A stretch of 64,000 nt of DNA from Sepiola atlantica (GCA_963556195.1 OY744532.1:81682234-81746233), one strand, 5' to 3'. Positions 45,842 to 57,600 are shown, counted from the stretch's first letter. Numbers and translations are program-made. Notes: a model not told the origin generated them from the letters alone.

Positions 45842-46640
45842 GTGTATGGATGTATAATGATTAACTAAAATGCATTAGACCACAGTGACAATCGGTTCAA
45901 CAGTTAATAACAGTCACCAATTCAAGTTAAAACTTCGTACTTTTATCAACATGCACAATTTTCTTTGTAAAAGTATCATCGGTATTAAGAAACGGTGACC
46001 GGCTGGAATAATCGTTAAGCAAGCCCAAATTTTACCAGTAAAATCCTTACACATCTCACAAGCCACAAACAAAATGTTTGCTTAGTCAACAGTAAAATGA
46101 CTGTTAAACGCCCAGTCACGTATTTCTGGTCTAATTAGTTAATTCCACCTATAAGATTATTCAAATAAGAATAAAACATAAACGTTTCTCTGTAGATGTG
46201 TAGCAATAAGCCTATTTTTATAATACTACTATTCTCTAATCACGCATTGAACAATATTAAAGTAAATACTAAAAATATATAAGCAATGTATTACATTAGT
46301 TCATAATATTGAAATATATTATAATATATTTGTATATACAGGAAATAATAGTGTATGTATACTATATATGCATATCCTATTACATAATGTATAAATATAA
46401 TGTGTACATAAAAAGCTGGGATAGACAAAAATAACGTATGCTCTCGCATAATATATACCCAATTTGTATTCAGCAGGTGTTACTTGTGTGTATTTTGGCT
46501 TGCATTTTTGTTTCGTCATTGAACAATAACTATCAATATTTATGAAAGATATTTCGTTGAAATAGTATATCTGTCATTAAATATGCTTTTTGTTTTTAGC
46601 TTAGATAATTTCAATTTCCTTTTCAACATATGAATCTATA
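45839..46640. other. AT-rich DNA, nothing recognised
   Basis: Only a 66-codon minus frame at 46319-46519 without motif. Confidence 0.5.
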
Positions 46641-46644
46641 AAAA

Positions 46645-46724
46645 AGTATAGATAATTCATTGTTCTTTTTACCAAGTTATGTATACACATAACTTGGTAA
46701 AAAGAACAATGAATTATCTATACT
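46645..46724. repeat. perfect hairpin, 38-bp arms, 4-nt loop
   Basis: The left arm 46645-46682 (AGTATAGATAATTCATTGTT and onward) is an exact reverse complement of 46687-46724, with only ATAC between. The flanking A/T run extends it by about three more pairs. A (GTCT)n run (about 46750-46766) lies just after. The absence of any arm divergence suggests recent origin, gene conversion or constraint. Confidence 0.95.
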
Positions 46725-47062
46725 TTTCATAGAAATACGGAGGGTGTCCGTCCGTCTGTCTGTCTGTATGTCAGTCACAGTTGTTTTTAGTAATAATACA
46801 TTGCGATATACGGCAACTTACTGTATTTAGCTAATCTTATATAATAATCTAATTTGATTTAAATATGAATACATCCGAATATTTCTTAAGCGTATCAACA
46901 TCAACACCTTTGAGGCTTACTAAAATATATTTATACAGTACATAGAGTAATGTCAACACTCCGTAAGATAAAATCCGCATTTTAACATTTGCCTATTTTT
47001 TTTTAACTTTCTAATAAATTAATATTCTGTAATATACATATACGATTTATATTGTTACAGTT

Positions 47063-47066
<4 letters not shown>
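46725..47066. other. AT-rich spacer with a short GTCT/GTCC run
   Basis: No gene noticed. Confidence 0.5.

Positions 47067-47104
<38 letters not shown>
47067..47104. repeat. (TA)n microsatellite
   Basis: About 19 TA units, left flank of the MITE. Confidence 0.95.
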
Positions 47105-47105
<1 letters not shown>

Positions 47106-47107
<2 letters not shown>

Positions 47108-47481
47108 GGGTGATTCATGAGTCACTTCACTTAGCTATTTAAAATGATTACGATATGAAGGACAAACATACTATGCACTTTTGATGATTGTTACCTTACT
47201 CTCTAATTACTGCTATTTGTTATTTTACATTTGTTTCTTTATATATTTGTTTCTATATATATTTATTTCATAATCAATCAAATATGCTACAAAGAGTCGT
47301 AAATTCCTTGCAAAAAAGAATGGAGCTATGCATGCAGAACGAAGGTGCAAATTTAGAAAATTTGCTGTGAGTTGAAACTCCCATAAATGAATTTGTTGAG
47401 TAAACTTTTTGTTTTGTATTACCGTAGTTTTTAACGTTAGAATTTCAAAAATAAATAGCTAAGTGACTTATGAATCACGCC

Positions 47482-47482
<1 letters not shown>
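47106..47482 (+). mobile_element. 377-bp MITE inserted in a TA tract (second family)
   Basis: The left end CAGGGTGATTCATGAGTCAC then TTCACTTAGCTATTT and the right end AAATAGCTAAGTGACTTATG then AATCACGCCG are inverted repeats of about 33 bp with a 4-bp indel. TA repeats lie on both sides. The internal 60-codon frame (47188-47370) ends MLQRVVNSLQKRMELCMQNE…NLENLL, resembling the C-terminal end of mariner-type transposases (an R..C…GG..E.LL pattern). It is probably an internal-deletion derivative of an autonomous element. Confidence 0.8.

Positions 47483-47483
<1 letters not shown>

Positions 47484-47545
<62 letters not shown>
47484..47545. repeat. (TA)n microsatellite
   Basis: About 31 TA units, right flank of the MITE. 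Confidence 0.97.
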
Positions 47546-47547
<2 letters not shown>

Positions 47548-48078
47548 TGGTAGATTCGAACGATGCATTCTCCTTGCCAAACGTATTATTTGTTTGCTTT
47601 TTATGTGTTTGGAATAGACGTCGGTGACAATAATATAACTATGACTCAAGGGATGTTGAAGACTGTGGCCTGCTATCAAAAGAAATCACGAAAGAAATAC
47701 TAGAACAGAAAGTACGCATAAAACTGTAAGCTAACCTTATTTTAGTTTTGTTAAAAGTAAATAAGTAATGATGCTCGCTTTGATTATCACTGAGAAAAAT
47801 AATGAGGATGCTGAACATATGTATATAAATGAACACAGATTGAAACATTTTGTATGATTATTAAGTTTGTTAAATATAATTTATTCAACAAATCCCTGTT
47901 CCTCGCTATTCGAGAAAAAATACATATCTAAAACTGCTGATATAAACTTGAATTTCAAAGAATTTTCAAAGTAAACACATTATATTATCGGTTCTCTTCG
48001 AACAATTCAAACTGAGAAAAGATATCAGTGTTAATATATGCAGCACAGAAAAAGAAACATATGACCACTCACATACAT

Positions 48079-48118
<40 letters not shown>

Positions 48119-49451
48119 TATATAAAGATAAACTATTGATTCGTATGCAATTGAAAAGCAAGAAATCTCTACTTTTAAATTCTTGAGAAAATAAAGTAAA
48201 TATTATTGAAAAATACACAATTGATACATTCATAGCAATAGACTCGGAAACTAAAATTAAAATAATATAGACAATTTACAAATAGATATGTTATAATATG
48301 AAGTAAATATACATATTTTAAAAACTACTACACCTACTACTACTACGCCTAATGTTACTAATACTACTACTAATAATGATAGTTATGGTTACAATAATAA
48401 TTATTATAAAAGAAAAATATATGTAATGGCTTTAATAATTAGCAGCTGTATTTATGCGTAAGTATTTTATTAAATATGTGTTTAGCTAATTATGCTTCTC
48501 ATGGTTGGTAAAATATTTTAAGTTTTAGAAATATAATAGAATAAAAGATTTCATTAAAAATGTTGATGTATGACACGACCTTCTAATAAGTAATACACAT
48601 GTTCTTTTAAAATATTGTAATTCTGACGTTGTCTAAATGAAGTGTGTTCCATTTCCACCGTTACTGTAGATAACTTAATAACGTGTGTGTTTCGTTTATG
48701 TAAAATCTCATATGAAGTTGATAAGCGGCTGTATATTTTGTGTAGTCCGAATTAATGAAAACTATCAAATTAGTAAGCTCAACAGAAAATTGCGGCTTCG
48801 TGTTTGTTTTTAGAGGGAACGTTTTCTTCCATATTCACCGGCTCAGTGTTCGCCATTTAATATAAACCCATTTAGAACGTCCTAGTTTATTTCTAGACAC
48901 CTCAACCTACGTTATCGGTAGGGCTGCCTAGTCGCCTAAGTCAGAGAGCGCGCGTTCTATGTTAGTTGACTCTTTACAAGTGTAAAGGTCGCGAAACTGA
49001 GGCATTATTTCGTCGAGAAGAATATTAAAAATCTCGGCACATTGCCAAAATAGATATAGACACACGCTAGGTGTGATATTGTAAATAAAACGACAGCCTG
49101 ATCGACACACAAGACCACATTTTAGATTTTTAGTCGTTGATAGTTTTTGAAATAGAAAATTAAACACTTAAAGATAACTAAAACTAGGAGACACTGCCAC
49201 ACCTAAGATATTTGCTTATTTTCGCCAGGACACGAAGGAGTGGTTAACGGAACTTCAAATTTCTACATTGAATTTACAGCAGCTATTTAAACCCCAGGAA
49301 ATAAAAGAGTATTTCTTGTAAGTTGAGGTATAACTTCAGTATCTACTAGATATACAGCTGGAACTGAACTATATCTAAGCTGTTCTTTGTAAGCCAGGAG
49401 AAACTAGAATAGAAACACAATTTGGGTACGCATTAACTATTGTTCATTGTA
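47546..49451. other. AT-rich DNA with minor simple repeats; one weak frame
   Basis: TA tract at 48082-48114 and an interrupted ACT/TAC run at 48327-48380. A minus frame 49167-48928 (79 codons), ending PQFRDLYTCKESTNIERALS…, lies in a locally GC-richer patch and may be a relic of coding sequence, but no family is recognised. Otherwise nothing. Confidence 0.45.
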
Positions 49452-49722
49452 GATAGAGTCATGTGCAGTTCTAGGAGGTCTACCCTCTCAGGCTCTGCCT
49501 CCTCTCTTTGTGGAGGAGTCAGTTTATCGCTTACTATCTGAGGCGCCCCTACCGGGAAATGCCGACGGGGCTGCCCAGGCAATTTTTAATGGCCAGAGTG
49601 CTCACATTCTCGGGCGCTGGCTTGTCAAGCCCCACTTTCCCGACCCGATCTTGGGGTACATCTTACCTTGTGGGAGTAAGATAAAACTCGCCTTGTGCCT
49701 AACCTCCTGAAGAGGAGGTTAA
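49452..49722 (+). mobile_element. SINE-body copy, 5' truncated (no U2 head)
   Basis: GTGCAGTTCTAGGAGGTCTA, TGCCGACGGGGCTGCCCAGG, TTACCTTGTGGGAGTAAGAT and CCTTGTGCCTAACCTCCTGA match the body and 3' end of the U2-headed SINEs at 31.1 and 32.6 kb, here on the + strand. The U2-like head and the first third of the body are missing. The 66-codon frame inside is not a gene. Confidence 0.85.
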
Positions 49723-50503
49723 TAATAATATGACTAGTATTCAACTGTGTCTACACAACTAAATGCTTCCTTTTTCTGGGGGAAGTTGCATACACAGTTG
49801 TTTACTTAATCGGATACATGATGGTCTTCCTTCTTTAATTAACGACAAATACAAGCGTGTTTTATTAGACGCTTTGCCTCAGAAGCGGATACAAATGGAT
49901 TATGTTTCTATGTAAAACATGTAAAACATCATATCATGCTAAGATGTTTGGATGCACAGTTTAAATTGTGTACTGACCTTTGTTAATCTATGCTTGACTC
50001 TCAACTTTATATGGTTGAACGAAAATAGCGGGATCTTACCGAGCCGAATTTATGTTGAAACACAAATTCCGAAAAGACACAGCACTGGGAACTGTTTTTC
50101 AACAAATTGCCGAACATTATCCACTGCAAAACTGTCAATTATTTCGAAACATTTATTTCACGTATTTCATGTTTTTTTGTTCGTTCTTTCATCAATCATT
50201 TTATCATTCAAAATCATCATATTTTTCAAAATCATTTTATTTTTCATTTTTTAATAATTGCAATACTAAAATGTTTGTTCAGATAAATCGTGGTTTGAAC
50301 TAAAAACTAGAGTTCTCTTCCTCTTATTTGACTTTTCACAACTTAAAGATAACATTTTTTCGGACTTACAATTCACAAGCACTGGCTAATCTTAGAAAAA
50401 ATCACTGATAAACCATAATTATACGATATTTAGACTTTGTGAAAGCAGCGTCTGCAAGAAAGTGTTTTGAAGTACAGTTATCCAATTCTAATACATGCAA
50501 CTA
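49723..50503. other. AT-rich DNA, nothing recognised
   Basis: Overlapping frames at 49952-50254 and 50052-50303 are Phe/Ser-rich from T-runs and lack motifs. Confidence 0.5.
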
Positions 50504-51766
50504 CGAGGGGTGTTCAATAAATAATGCCCATGACCCATTTCCAATAGGAGTAGATTAATAAAACTTGGCAAAATTATTAGTCTTTCTCTACATAGGACCC
50601 ACCCAGTTATGCATTTCCTCCATAGTTTGATGCAGCTCTGGACACTGTTTTATAGAACACCCTAGGTTGGTCCTCCAACCACGTCTTAACTTCAGAAATC
50701 CATGTACCATCATCTGGGAAACGCTTTCCTTTCAAAAACAACTTCATGGCTGGGAAGAGATCAACTCCAGAAGGTGCAAGGTCAGGAGAGTAAGATGGAT
50801 AGGGAGGATTTCATAGCCACACACCTGTGCTTCTGATCTAGCGATATGCGAGTTGTGGACCGGAGCGTTGTCATGCAGGAAAAGGATACCTTTGCTGGTC
50901 TTGTCCCACCTATTGATTTTGATAGCTTCTCTTAATATTATCAAAAGTGAATCGTAATAGGCTCTTGTAATTGTGGTAACGTTTGCCAGGAAATATGTCA
51001 TCACTACTCCGTCCTGGTCCGAGAAGACTGTCAGTGGAGGGCTGCACACGTGCTTTCTTTGGTGGTGAGTCTAAGTGCTTCGACTGCATTGACTTGACTT
51101 CGCTCTCTGAATCAGTGATAGACCCAAGTTCATCCTGTGTAATCAGTATTTTGAAAAACTTTGACTTATCTTCTGGGGACATCTACAAATTAATCCTCGA
51201 GCACGCCACGCGTTCTTGCTTCTTGAATAGTGTGAGCAACTTGGGATTTCATATGGCAGGCACCTTATCAATATGCAAATGGTCATGAATGATAGTTTCC
51301 ACAGACCCTGTACTAATCTTGACCTCTTGTCCTATTTGGCGAATAGTAATGCGTCGATCTTCAAAAATGTCAACTTGACGGGCAGATCCCTCACCAATGG
51401 CAGAAGAGGAGCAACCAGGTCTCGGAGCTGTTTTCACAGACTTCCGGCTATGTTTGAATTAACGATGCAAGCCTTTTACAAGGTCATATGATGGGGCATC
51501 ATCACAATAAGTTTCTTTAATTTCATCAAATAGCTCCGTTGGTGTGCACTCTTTTAATACAAAAACCGGATCACTGCGCGACACTCAACTTGCTCCATTT
51601 CAGACCTTACTCAGTTCAAACACGTGTAAATCAGAAACCACAATTAGTTCAGAGATATTTATTGCAACATGACTGATACAGATATAAATTACTAAATCAT
51701 GCAAAATTTCATCTAGATCAGACAACTGGAAGTGAGTCAGGGGTATTACTTATTGAACACACCTCG
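50504..51766 (-). mobile_element. mariner-like DNA transposon, 1263 bp, inactive
   Basis: Terminal inverted repeats begin CGAGGGGTGTTCAATAAATA on the left and CGAGGTGTGTTCAATAAGTA on the right (reverse complement) and extend for about 40 bp with several mismatches. TA dinucleotides at 50502-50503 and 51767-51768 are the expected target duplication. The size and the single minus-strand transposase gene are typical of mariner. Confidence 0.95.
50607..51598 (-). pseudogene. mariner transposase, frameshifted
   Basis: Cut-and-paste transposase of the mariner family (helix-turn-helix DNA-binding region, then a D,D34D catalytic domain). It starts at ATG 51598 (MEQVECRAVIRFLY, then a stop and frameshift). 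The second DNA-binding helix region is recognisable in APRPGCSSSAIGEGSARQVD and ITIRQIGQEVKISTGS. The catalytic part has ITQDELGSITDSE at the first Asp, FLHDNAPVHNSHIA (HDNAPVH at 50875-50855) at the second, and after a frameshift YSPDLAPSGVDLFP, where most relatives have LAPSD. The third catalytic Asp thus appears lost. The stop is at 50609-50607. At least three frame breaks make it nonfunctional. Confidence 0.93.
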
Positions 51767-52810
51767 TAAATAGGAAAATGTAATATAATGATACCTTAAG
51801 TACCCATGGATTACCTGGGAGAAAATGTGGGAGATAGGGCAGGTCGATATTTGAACCGTGGAAATGCGATGGTAATGATAGTTGGAGTTTGGACTGATAA
51901 ATAACGACACCAAATATTTAACTCCCAAATCGTTACCGTTAAGTGAGGATACGACTGTATAGGTTGGAAATTAGCGAGTTTGCATGCCCTTCATGTGATC
52001 AGTGAAAGATTTACCGCAGTCAAAGTGTTCTGTACCGTAAGGGTTATGAAAATGTGTAAATGCCATTTAATAAAGAGTTTGTCAACTAAATTATTTACAT
52101 TGTTCTTCAATAAATCAAATAAAAATAAATAAGGATTATAAATAATGAAAAATATTACCTTGTAAAGGCAGAATTGAAATTAAAAATACAGTGTTTAGTA
52201 AACACAGAATTTTGCTATTTAGGTAAGTGACATTATTTTTCTCTCTCATGGAATTCAGGATGTGTGATTTTCCAGTAGAAAACAAATTAGATTAACACCA
52301 TTAAACCGAAAATGTTCTTCATCTTAATGAGGAAATAAAATAAATATAGTTTGTTTATAATAGTGTATCTAGATCTTTCTTTTTGATTATTATTTAAGTT
52401 TACACCGTTTTAAATGCTGTTGTTATTATTTATGAATTGTATGAAATATCGACCACTGTTGGATTTTAATAAGTAATTTTGCATTTTTATCCAAGAAACT
52501 TAATTATTTGAAATAGAAATAAAAAAAGCTTGTTTAATCTACATAATTTTATATTTTACGTGTATCTGCCGTTAATTAAAACACGTTTGTTTTTTTTTCC
52601 GCTGAACACATTATATTTGCAATTTTACGTAAGTAATACAGTTTATTTCTTTCTTTATTTTATTTTTCCTGTTTCAAATTAAATTGTATCAATTAAGTTT
52701 GTATTAAAATACCGTAATGTTTGAGTTTTGTATTAAACATATATATGATACTATGTTATACTCAACATACTTTCAGCTATTTTTTAGCGCCTTTTAACTT
52801 ATTACCGACC

Positions 52811-53220
52811 ACTTGTTTTTGCATGTTTTACGGACCGTTATTTTCTGTGTAAACTTACCGGTTTTGTCGCTAGAGAAATTCGTGTTTTTATATATTACGC
52901 ACTCTTTTAGATTTTAAAGTGTGCGATCACTTTAAAAACCATACAAATCTAACGTAAAATGATCACCTACTTCATGATCATCACACTTAAAAATACCCAA
53001 CATTTGTTTTTGAAAATGTTTATTGACCATTTTTTCTTTGTAAAATAACCGATTATGTCGCTAGAGAAATCCTTTTTTTTGTTGTTATTTTACCCAATGT
53101 TTTAGATTTTAGAGTGTTTTTTAGTGTTATCGTCATGAATTTGGTGATTATTTTACATTAAATTTATTTGGGAAAGTGATCTCTCACTTTAAAATTTAAA
53201 TTATTGGGTAAAAAAGAAGG
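52811..53220. repeat. nested direct and inverted repeats in the transposon leader
   Basis: A block of about 112 bp containing TTGTCGCTAGAGAAAT and TTTTAGATTTTA…GTGT occurs at 52811-52922 and again, diverged, at 53002-53117, offset 191 bp. Between and after them TAAAATGATCACC…TCATGA (52957) is matched by its reverse complement at about 53130-53165. Confidence 0.7.
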
Positions 53221-53449
53221 ATTTTACCATAACTTAAACAGTATTAAGAGTCTGTTTAAATGGTTATGCAATTTTAAGCTACAATTTTAGATGCAACCTA
53301 ACCTTTACTCAAACACACTATGACTAAATCTAACCAACACTCCTTACTATAATTGCCAGCCATTTTCATATGAAAGTAGAATATATTATAAATGAAACTG
53401 TTTTGGAATTACTTCTTTTATTTTCTTCTTTTTTCTCAGATAACAATGT

Positions 53450-55480
53450 ATGTAAAAGGAAGTTCTGTTTTAACTCGCAGTAAGAGTTCCAAAAGAGTCT
53501 GTGGTCCACCTATCCTTTGGATAAAACTTTCGGACAATTTATCCAGTTTAGTTATTTCCTAGAAAGTACTTATCCCTACTTTTCAAATAATGATATTTTC
53601 AACTCGATTACAAAAGAAAATAATCAATATTTGGCAAGCAGTGAACCCGCAATTGCTTTTGTTAAGGGAATATTATATAGGACAGAAGGTAAATGTATTT
53701 TGCTTCAAGAGGGCCAAACTGATTAACAATGAAACTCATACTGCATCCAAAGTGAAAATAATTAAGGAGCAGCTGAACAAATTATTTGATATTGATTCAT
53801 GTTCATACAAACTGCCTGTCTGAAGATGTGATAGCTTTGCTGTAAAAGGCAATATAGAAAATTGCAAAACAAGGTATACAGCTTAACTTGTCTTCCTAAC
53901 GAGAAGGTAATATTACTTCTATTGCTTTTTGTTTGCATGTTTTAATTTAAACTAATTCATGTCCTAATTTTCAATATTTACATGAATTAAATACTTTTGA
54001 TAATCTTCCTTTTTCTAGTAAATGATATTGTGATATTTTTCTTTCATATTTTTCATGTATGCGAGATCTGTTTTTAAACACATGCACATTTTGAAATGTC
54101 AGGTTCCCATCGAATAGAGAGAATATTTAAATAATCAGAGAAGGAAAACAGGGCCAAAAGGCAGTTTGCAATTTAGACCTATTGACAGAGATGCTGTCAA
54201 AATCCAGATTGAAAGACATCAACAAGATTCTACACATATTGCTTCTTCTAAATCAGAAATCTTTTCACAGTCATCTTCAAGTGAAAAACAACCGATGACA
54301 GTTTTGAGTCAGGAAGACAGTCTAAATAAACTTACAATCTTTTAAAAAGTCCCTAGAAATTCTATGGAACTGATTAGAGGTGATATATCTTGTAACTTTA
54401 GGAGTTTGTCTTGCCAATGCCTTTCGATTAGACTTACAACACTTGGGCCTTCTTCATCCAACCATTAATTAAAAATATATTATTATAGATAAATCAAAAA
54501 TAGATAGAGAAAATGCAAGAGTAAAAGTAACCATCCATCAACAACATGCCCAGGAATATGAATATCTTATGTTCATTGGAGTTGATTGCAGAGTTGTATT
54601 AAAAGGAGGTTACATGGGAAATGGTAAAAAATGATTAAGAAAAGCAAGCGACCAGAGCGCCACTTTGCATTTATCAGAGAGATAGGAACTGCAAGTAAAT
54701 ACATCACCCATAGAGTTATACCTAACATTGGTGCAACTGGTGTTCTTCTAGCAGAAGATGTTGCTGCTGTTCTAGAAGAGTACAACAGTATCAATACTGT
54801 TTAGGCACTTTTGGTTGTCAATACCAGTACACACACTGGTTGTATAACAGCGATGGTTACAGCTTTGGTGAAAACACTTAAAGGGAAGTTACATACCATT
54901 GGCTGTTCACTTCATCAAAATTAATTGCCATTTAGAGCCATCTTTAAGTTAATTGATTGAACTACAAGCACCCCTACCACTTTCGCTGATCCTCTAGATG
55001 AACTTTGTTAAACTAATTAGCAGGATTTGCCCCAGGTAGCATTTCATTGCCATCTGGATAATTTGTATCTTACTAAAGAAGTCATGAATGGTTTGAGTGA
55101 TGACCATCGAGTACTTTTGGTATATGCTGTAGACATTTCTAACGAGAAAGTGTCCAGCCTTTTTTGTAATTTTGTACAATTTTTACAGTTCTCGTTTATT
55201 GAATACAGTTTTAAAAAATGGCCTATTATATAATAAGAAAATTATAGACAAATCTGCAACATGGGGGCCAATAGATTTCCCAAGAAATGTAGTTACCATG
55301 GCGAAAAATTGCATAAGTTCTGTAGAACCTTTGTTCTGTGTTTCGATCAGATAAATGCTCTCGTTGAGATTCTGAAGTCAGATCTTTTAATATTTTGGGA
55401 CGAATCAAGGAACGTCTATAGCTTCGATACATATATGGTGAAAAATAACTCATCCCATGTGGGCTTCGATGAAGCTAAGT
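53450..55480 (+). pseudogene. decayed transposase-like gene, copy 2 (longer N-terminus)
   Basis: Same family as 40815-42227. The N-terminal part absent from copy 1 is seen at about 53590-53860 (INNETHTASKVKIIKEQLNK, LFDIDSCSYKLPV) and, after a probable intron, as RKTGPKGSLQFRPIDRDAVK (about 54140). The shared part begins at about 54569 (FIGVDCRVVLKGG). It continues through VNTSTHTG, LHTIGCSLHQN, LPFRAIFKLID, TFADPLDELC and DLPQVAF to GLSDDHRVLL…ISNEKVSS near 55160. These align in order with VDNTNTNTG, LHTIGCSLHRN, LPFRALFKNID, TFSGRLGKLC, DLPQISF and LSSDQRLL…ISRGKVDS of copy 1. Many stops and frameshifts are present and the C-terminal VERAVK block is not found. Decay is clearly more advanced than in copy 1. 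Confidence 0.65.
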
Positions 55481-56817
55481 AGCACATATGAGAACGTAAA
55501 CAATTCCAACGTTAGACTTATACTTTACTCTGAAGAGTCTCCCACTTCTTTTTAAAAATATAGAAATTTAAAATGTATAATATTTACATAGCGGGTTACG
55601 CCCAATTTCTCCTGCTTCGGGTACTTTCTCAATTCATTAAAACAAATAACATTTTTTCAAATAAATCGTCTGAGCGTCATTGGCCACATGATAACGCAAG
55701 CGACTGCCGAATTCGACATAGAGGGAGCATTTAAATCTATTATTTAGCATTTATTATTTCGGCATTGAAGCGAAATCTAAGATTGTAGTAAACTCGCCCT
55801 CCTTGCATTTTCAAATTGACCATCGCACAAACTACACTGTTTAAATGAGGAAACAAAAACATGTTCTGTTCCTCAATAAATACCGCCTTGGTGACTGATG
55901 AGGTACTCCAATAAATTCAAGTGGAGCGCTTTTCAAACTTTTGTAAAGTTCGAAGAGTCACGTCAGAATTGTTTTGATTCATTTCCAAAACAAAAACAAA
56001 ACATTACGAGTGTTCTAAGAAAGTCAATGTTTATGTAATCAATGTTATGCAAAAGTGGGTATTTGCATCTGAATTTCGGCACTTTAACAGTCCAACAGAA
56101 ACAGAGCATCATATCTGGTAGGACAGTGAACTCTTTTTTCCGGACGAGTACGCTATTATCTGATCAACACTGTGTCATAAATATGCAATTAAAACCCAAT
56201 TTTGTTAGACAAAAACAATCTCTTGCAAAACTAATTATACTTGATTGACACCCTTATTTAGGCGTTGTCTATACATTGACGGAACATTTATTTGCTGGTT
56301 ATTACAATTTTTCAAACAAGACAAGCAGCGAAGAATACTATAAGCCAATGTGGCATATGGAAAAGTACTATTCAACACCATTTTTACGTGCAAATGTTCC
56401 CATGTTGGCTTTCCACCGTGTGAATTTAGAAAATTCATCTTAATATATCGTTGTGGAGTTCATAGGGCGTATCTGGGTCAAGGATGTCCAAGAGAATGAA
56501 AAAAATGTACTTATAAATAATGACTTGCTGTAATACCTTCATTAACTAGCCTGAGCATACTGCCCAACTACTGTCTCCGTGGTAAGATAACCCTTTCCTT
56601 ATTTCGACACATTCCCCAACCGATAATAAACAGATATCTGTCTCGTATAGCACTGATTTCTGATATGAGTCTACAATCATTATTCAATCATTTGTCCGCT
56701 TTACCATCCTGAATGTTGTATCTGCTACAATGTTTAATGACGATGCTAAAATGTTTGTTAGTAGCGGCAAGTGGTTTAGTGACCTTATTATTTTCTCAGG
56801 TTCCAGTACATATTTGA
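55481..56817. other. DNA with no recognised gene
   Basis: A + frame at 56042-56248 and a minus frame at 56684-56887 have no motif. No repeat match was seen. The right end of the 51.8-kb transposon was looked for here without success. Confidence 0.45.
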
Positions 56818-57018
56818 GGCATACAATATGAAACACCTGAAGAACATTCTTGTTCAGTGACACCTGTGGACGAATGTTCAAAATCATTACAACCTGCTTT
56901 TACAAAATCACAAACAGAAGTAGACTATTATTTAACTCTACTGAATTTACTTTCAGAAAGGCAGAGGGCCTTGAATACAGGGTATAAGATGATGAGAGCG
57001 TGGAAGCAAACACATTAA
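56818..57018 (+). CDS. candidate exon or decayed coding fragment
   Basis: Following a stop at 56815, 66 codons are open with balanced, protein-like composition (…ETPEEHSCSVTPVDECSKSL…TLLNLLSERQRALNTGYKMM…) to a TAA at 57016. A pyrimidine-rich stretch ending TTTTCTCAG lies at 56791-56799, so a 3' splice site is possible, but the stop at 56815 would then lie within the exon. No family recognised. Confidence 0.2.
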   Translation, partial: GIQYETPEEHSCSVTPVDECSKSLQPAFTKSQTEVDYYLTLLNLLSERQRALNTGYKMMRAWKQTH

Positions 57019-57350
57019 ACAAATTATTGCGTGCGAACAGAAACCAGTGATTAATGTTTTAAAAATAGCATTTATATATTGTCATCAGCTCTAAACCGAA
57101 GTTCCCAATACGTTCGTCGTACACTCTCGGCTAGTTTCCTGTTTTGGGGCGCTTCTAGGTGCATATATATGCTAATTTCCATGTATCACGTGGCAGTTTC
57201 CGATTGTCGAGTGGATATGTCGATTGTTTAGATTCTAGCTTTACTCTGTCAACTGAGTATGCGCCGCTCGACCGTCTGAAATGTTTACTGTCTGCAATGA
57301 TGAGAGTCATAATCTTGACAAACTAGCATATGTAGTTTTATAAAAAATAT
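57019..57350. other. unrecognised spacer
   Basis: Slightly GC-richer (57100-57290) without open frames of note. Confidence 0.4.

Positions 57351-57378
<28 letters not shown>
57351..57378. repeat. (TA)n microsatellite
   Basis: Short TA run with a TTTA interruption. Confidence 0.9.
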
Positions 57379-57381
<3 letters not shown>

Positions 57382-57600
57382 TAGTACTTCATGTATCCAC
57401 ATAAATATTATAAGGAGGAATAATCTTTAATGTATCAGTTTTCAGTATTTACTTCAACAGTGCTCGATACGTAAGTAGGGCTAGGTAGTAAGCAATGAAA
57501 ACATATATGGCAATCAAGCTACACAGAGGCCTCCGCGTTTCATCCTGAAGATTCCCCGGGGGTGACATGCAGAAGCCTCTGTGTAGCTTGATTGCCATAT
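57379..57600. repeat. dispersed repeat ending in a 96-nt hairpin
   Basis: The first part matches 1773-1820 directly. At 57505-57600 ATATGGCAATCAAGCTACAC plus AGAGGC pairs with GCCTCTGTGTAGCTTGATTG plus CCATAT, a perfect 26-bp arm pair around a 44-nt loop. The 1.8-kb copy carries only one of these arms. Confidence 0.85.

Larger units (their letters stand above)
51835..55480 (+). mobile_element. second copy of the hAT-like transposon family; right end not found
   Basis: The left end TAGGGCAGGTCGATATTTGAA matches the left end of the 39.6-kb element (TAGGGGAGGTCGATTTTGAA). It lies 68 bp after the mariner element. The preceding 8 bp are GTGGGAGA, and I find neither a matching right terminal repeat nor that octamer downstream, so the right side is probably truncated. 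A 1.6-kb non-coding leader with internal repeats precedes the decayed gene. The end coordinate is the last coding similarity, not a true boundary. Confidence 0.6.

Noticed and set aside
50952..51288. A + strand protein of 101 codons at 50983-51288
   Set aside because: It is the antisense shadow of the mariner transposase on the minus strand.
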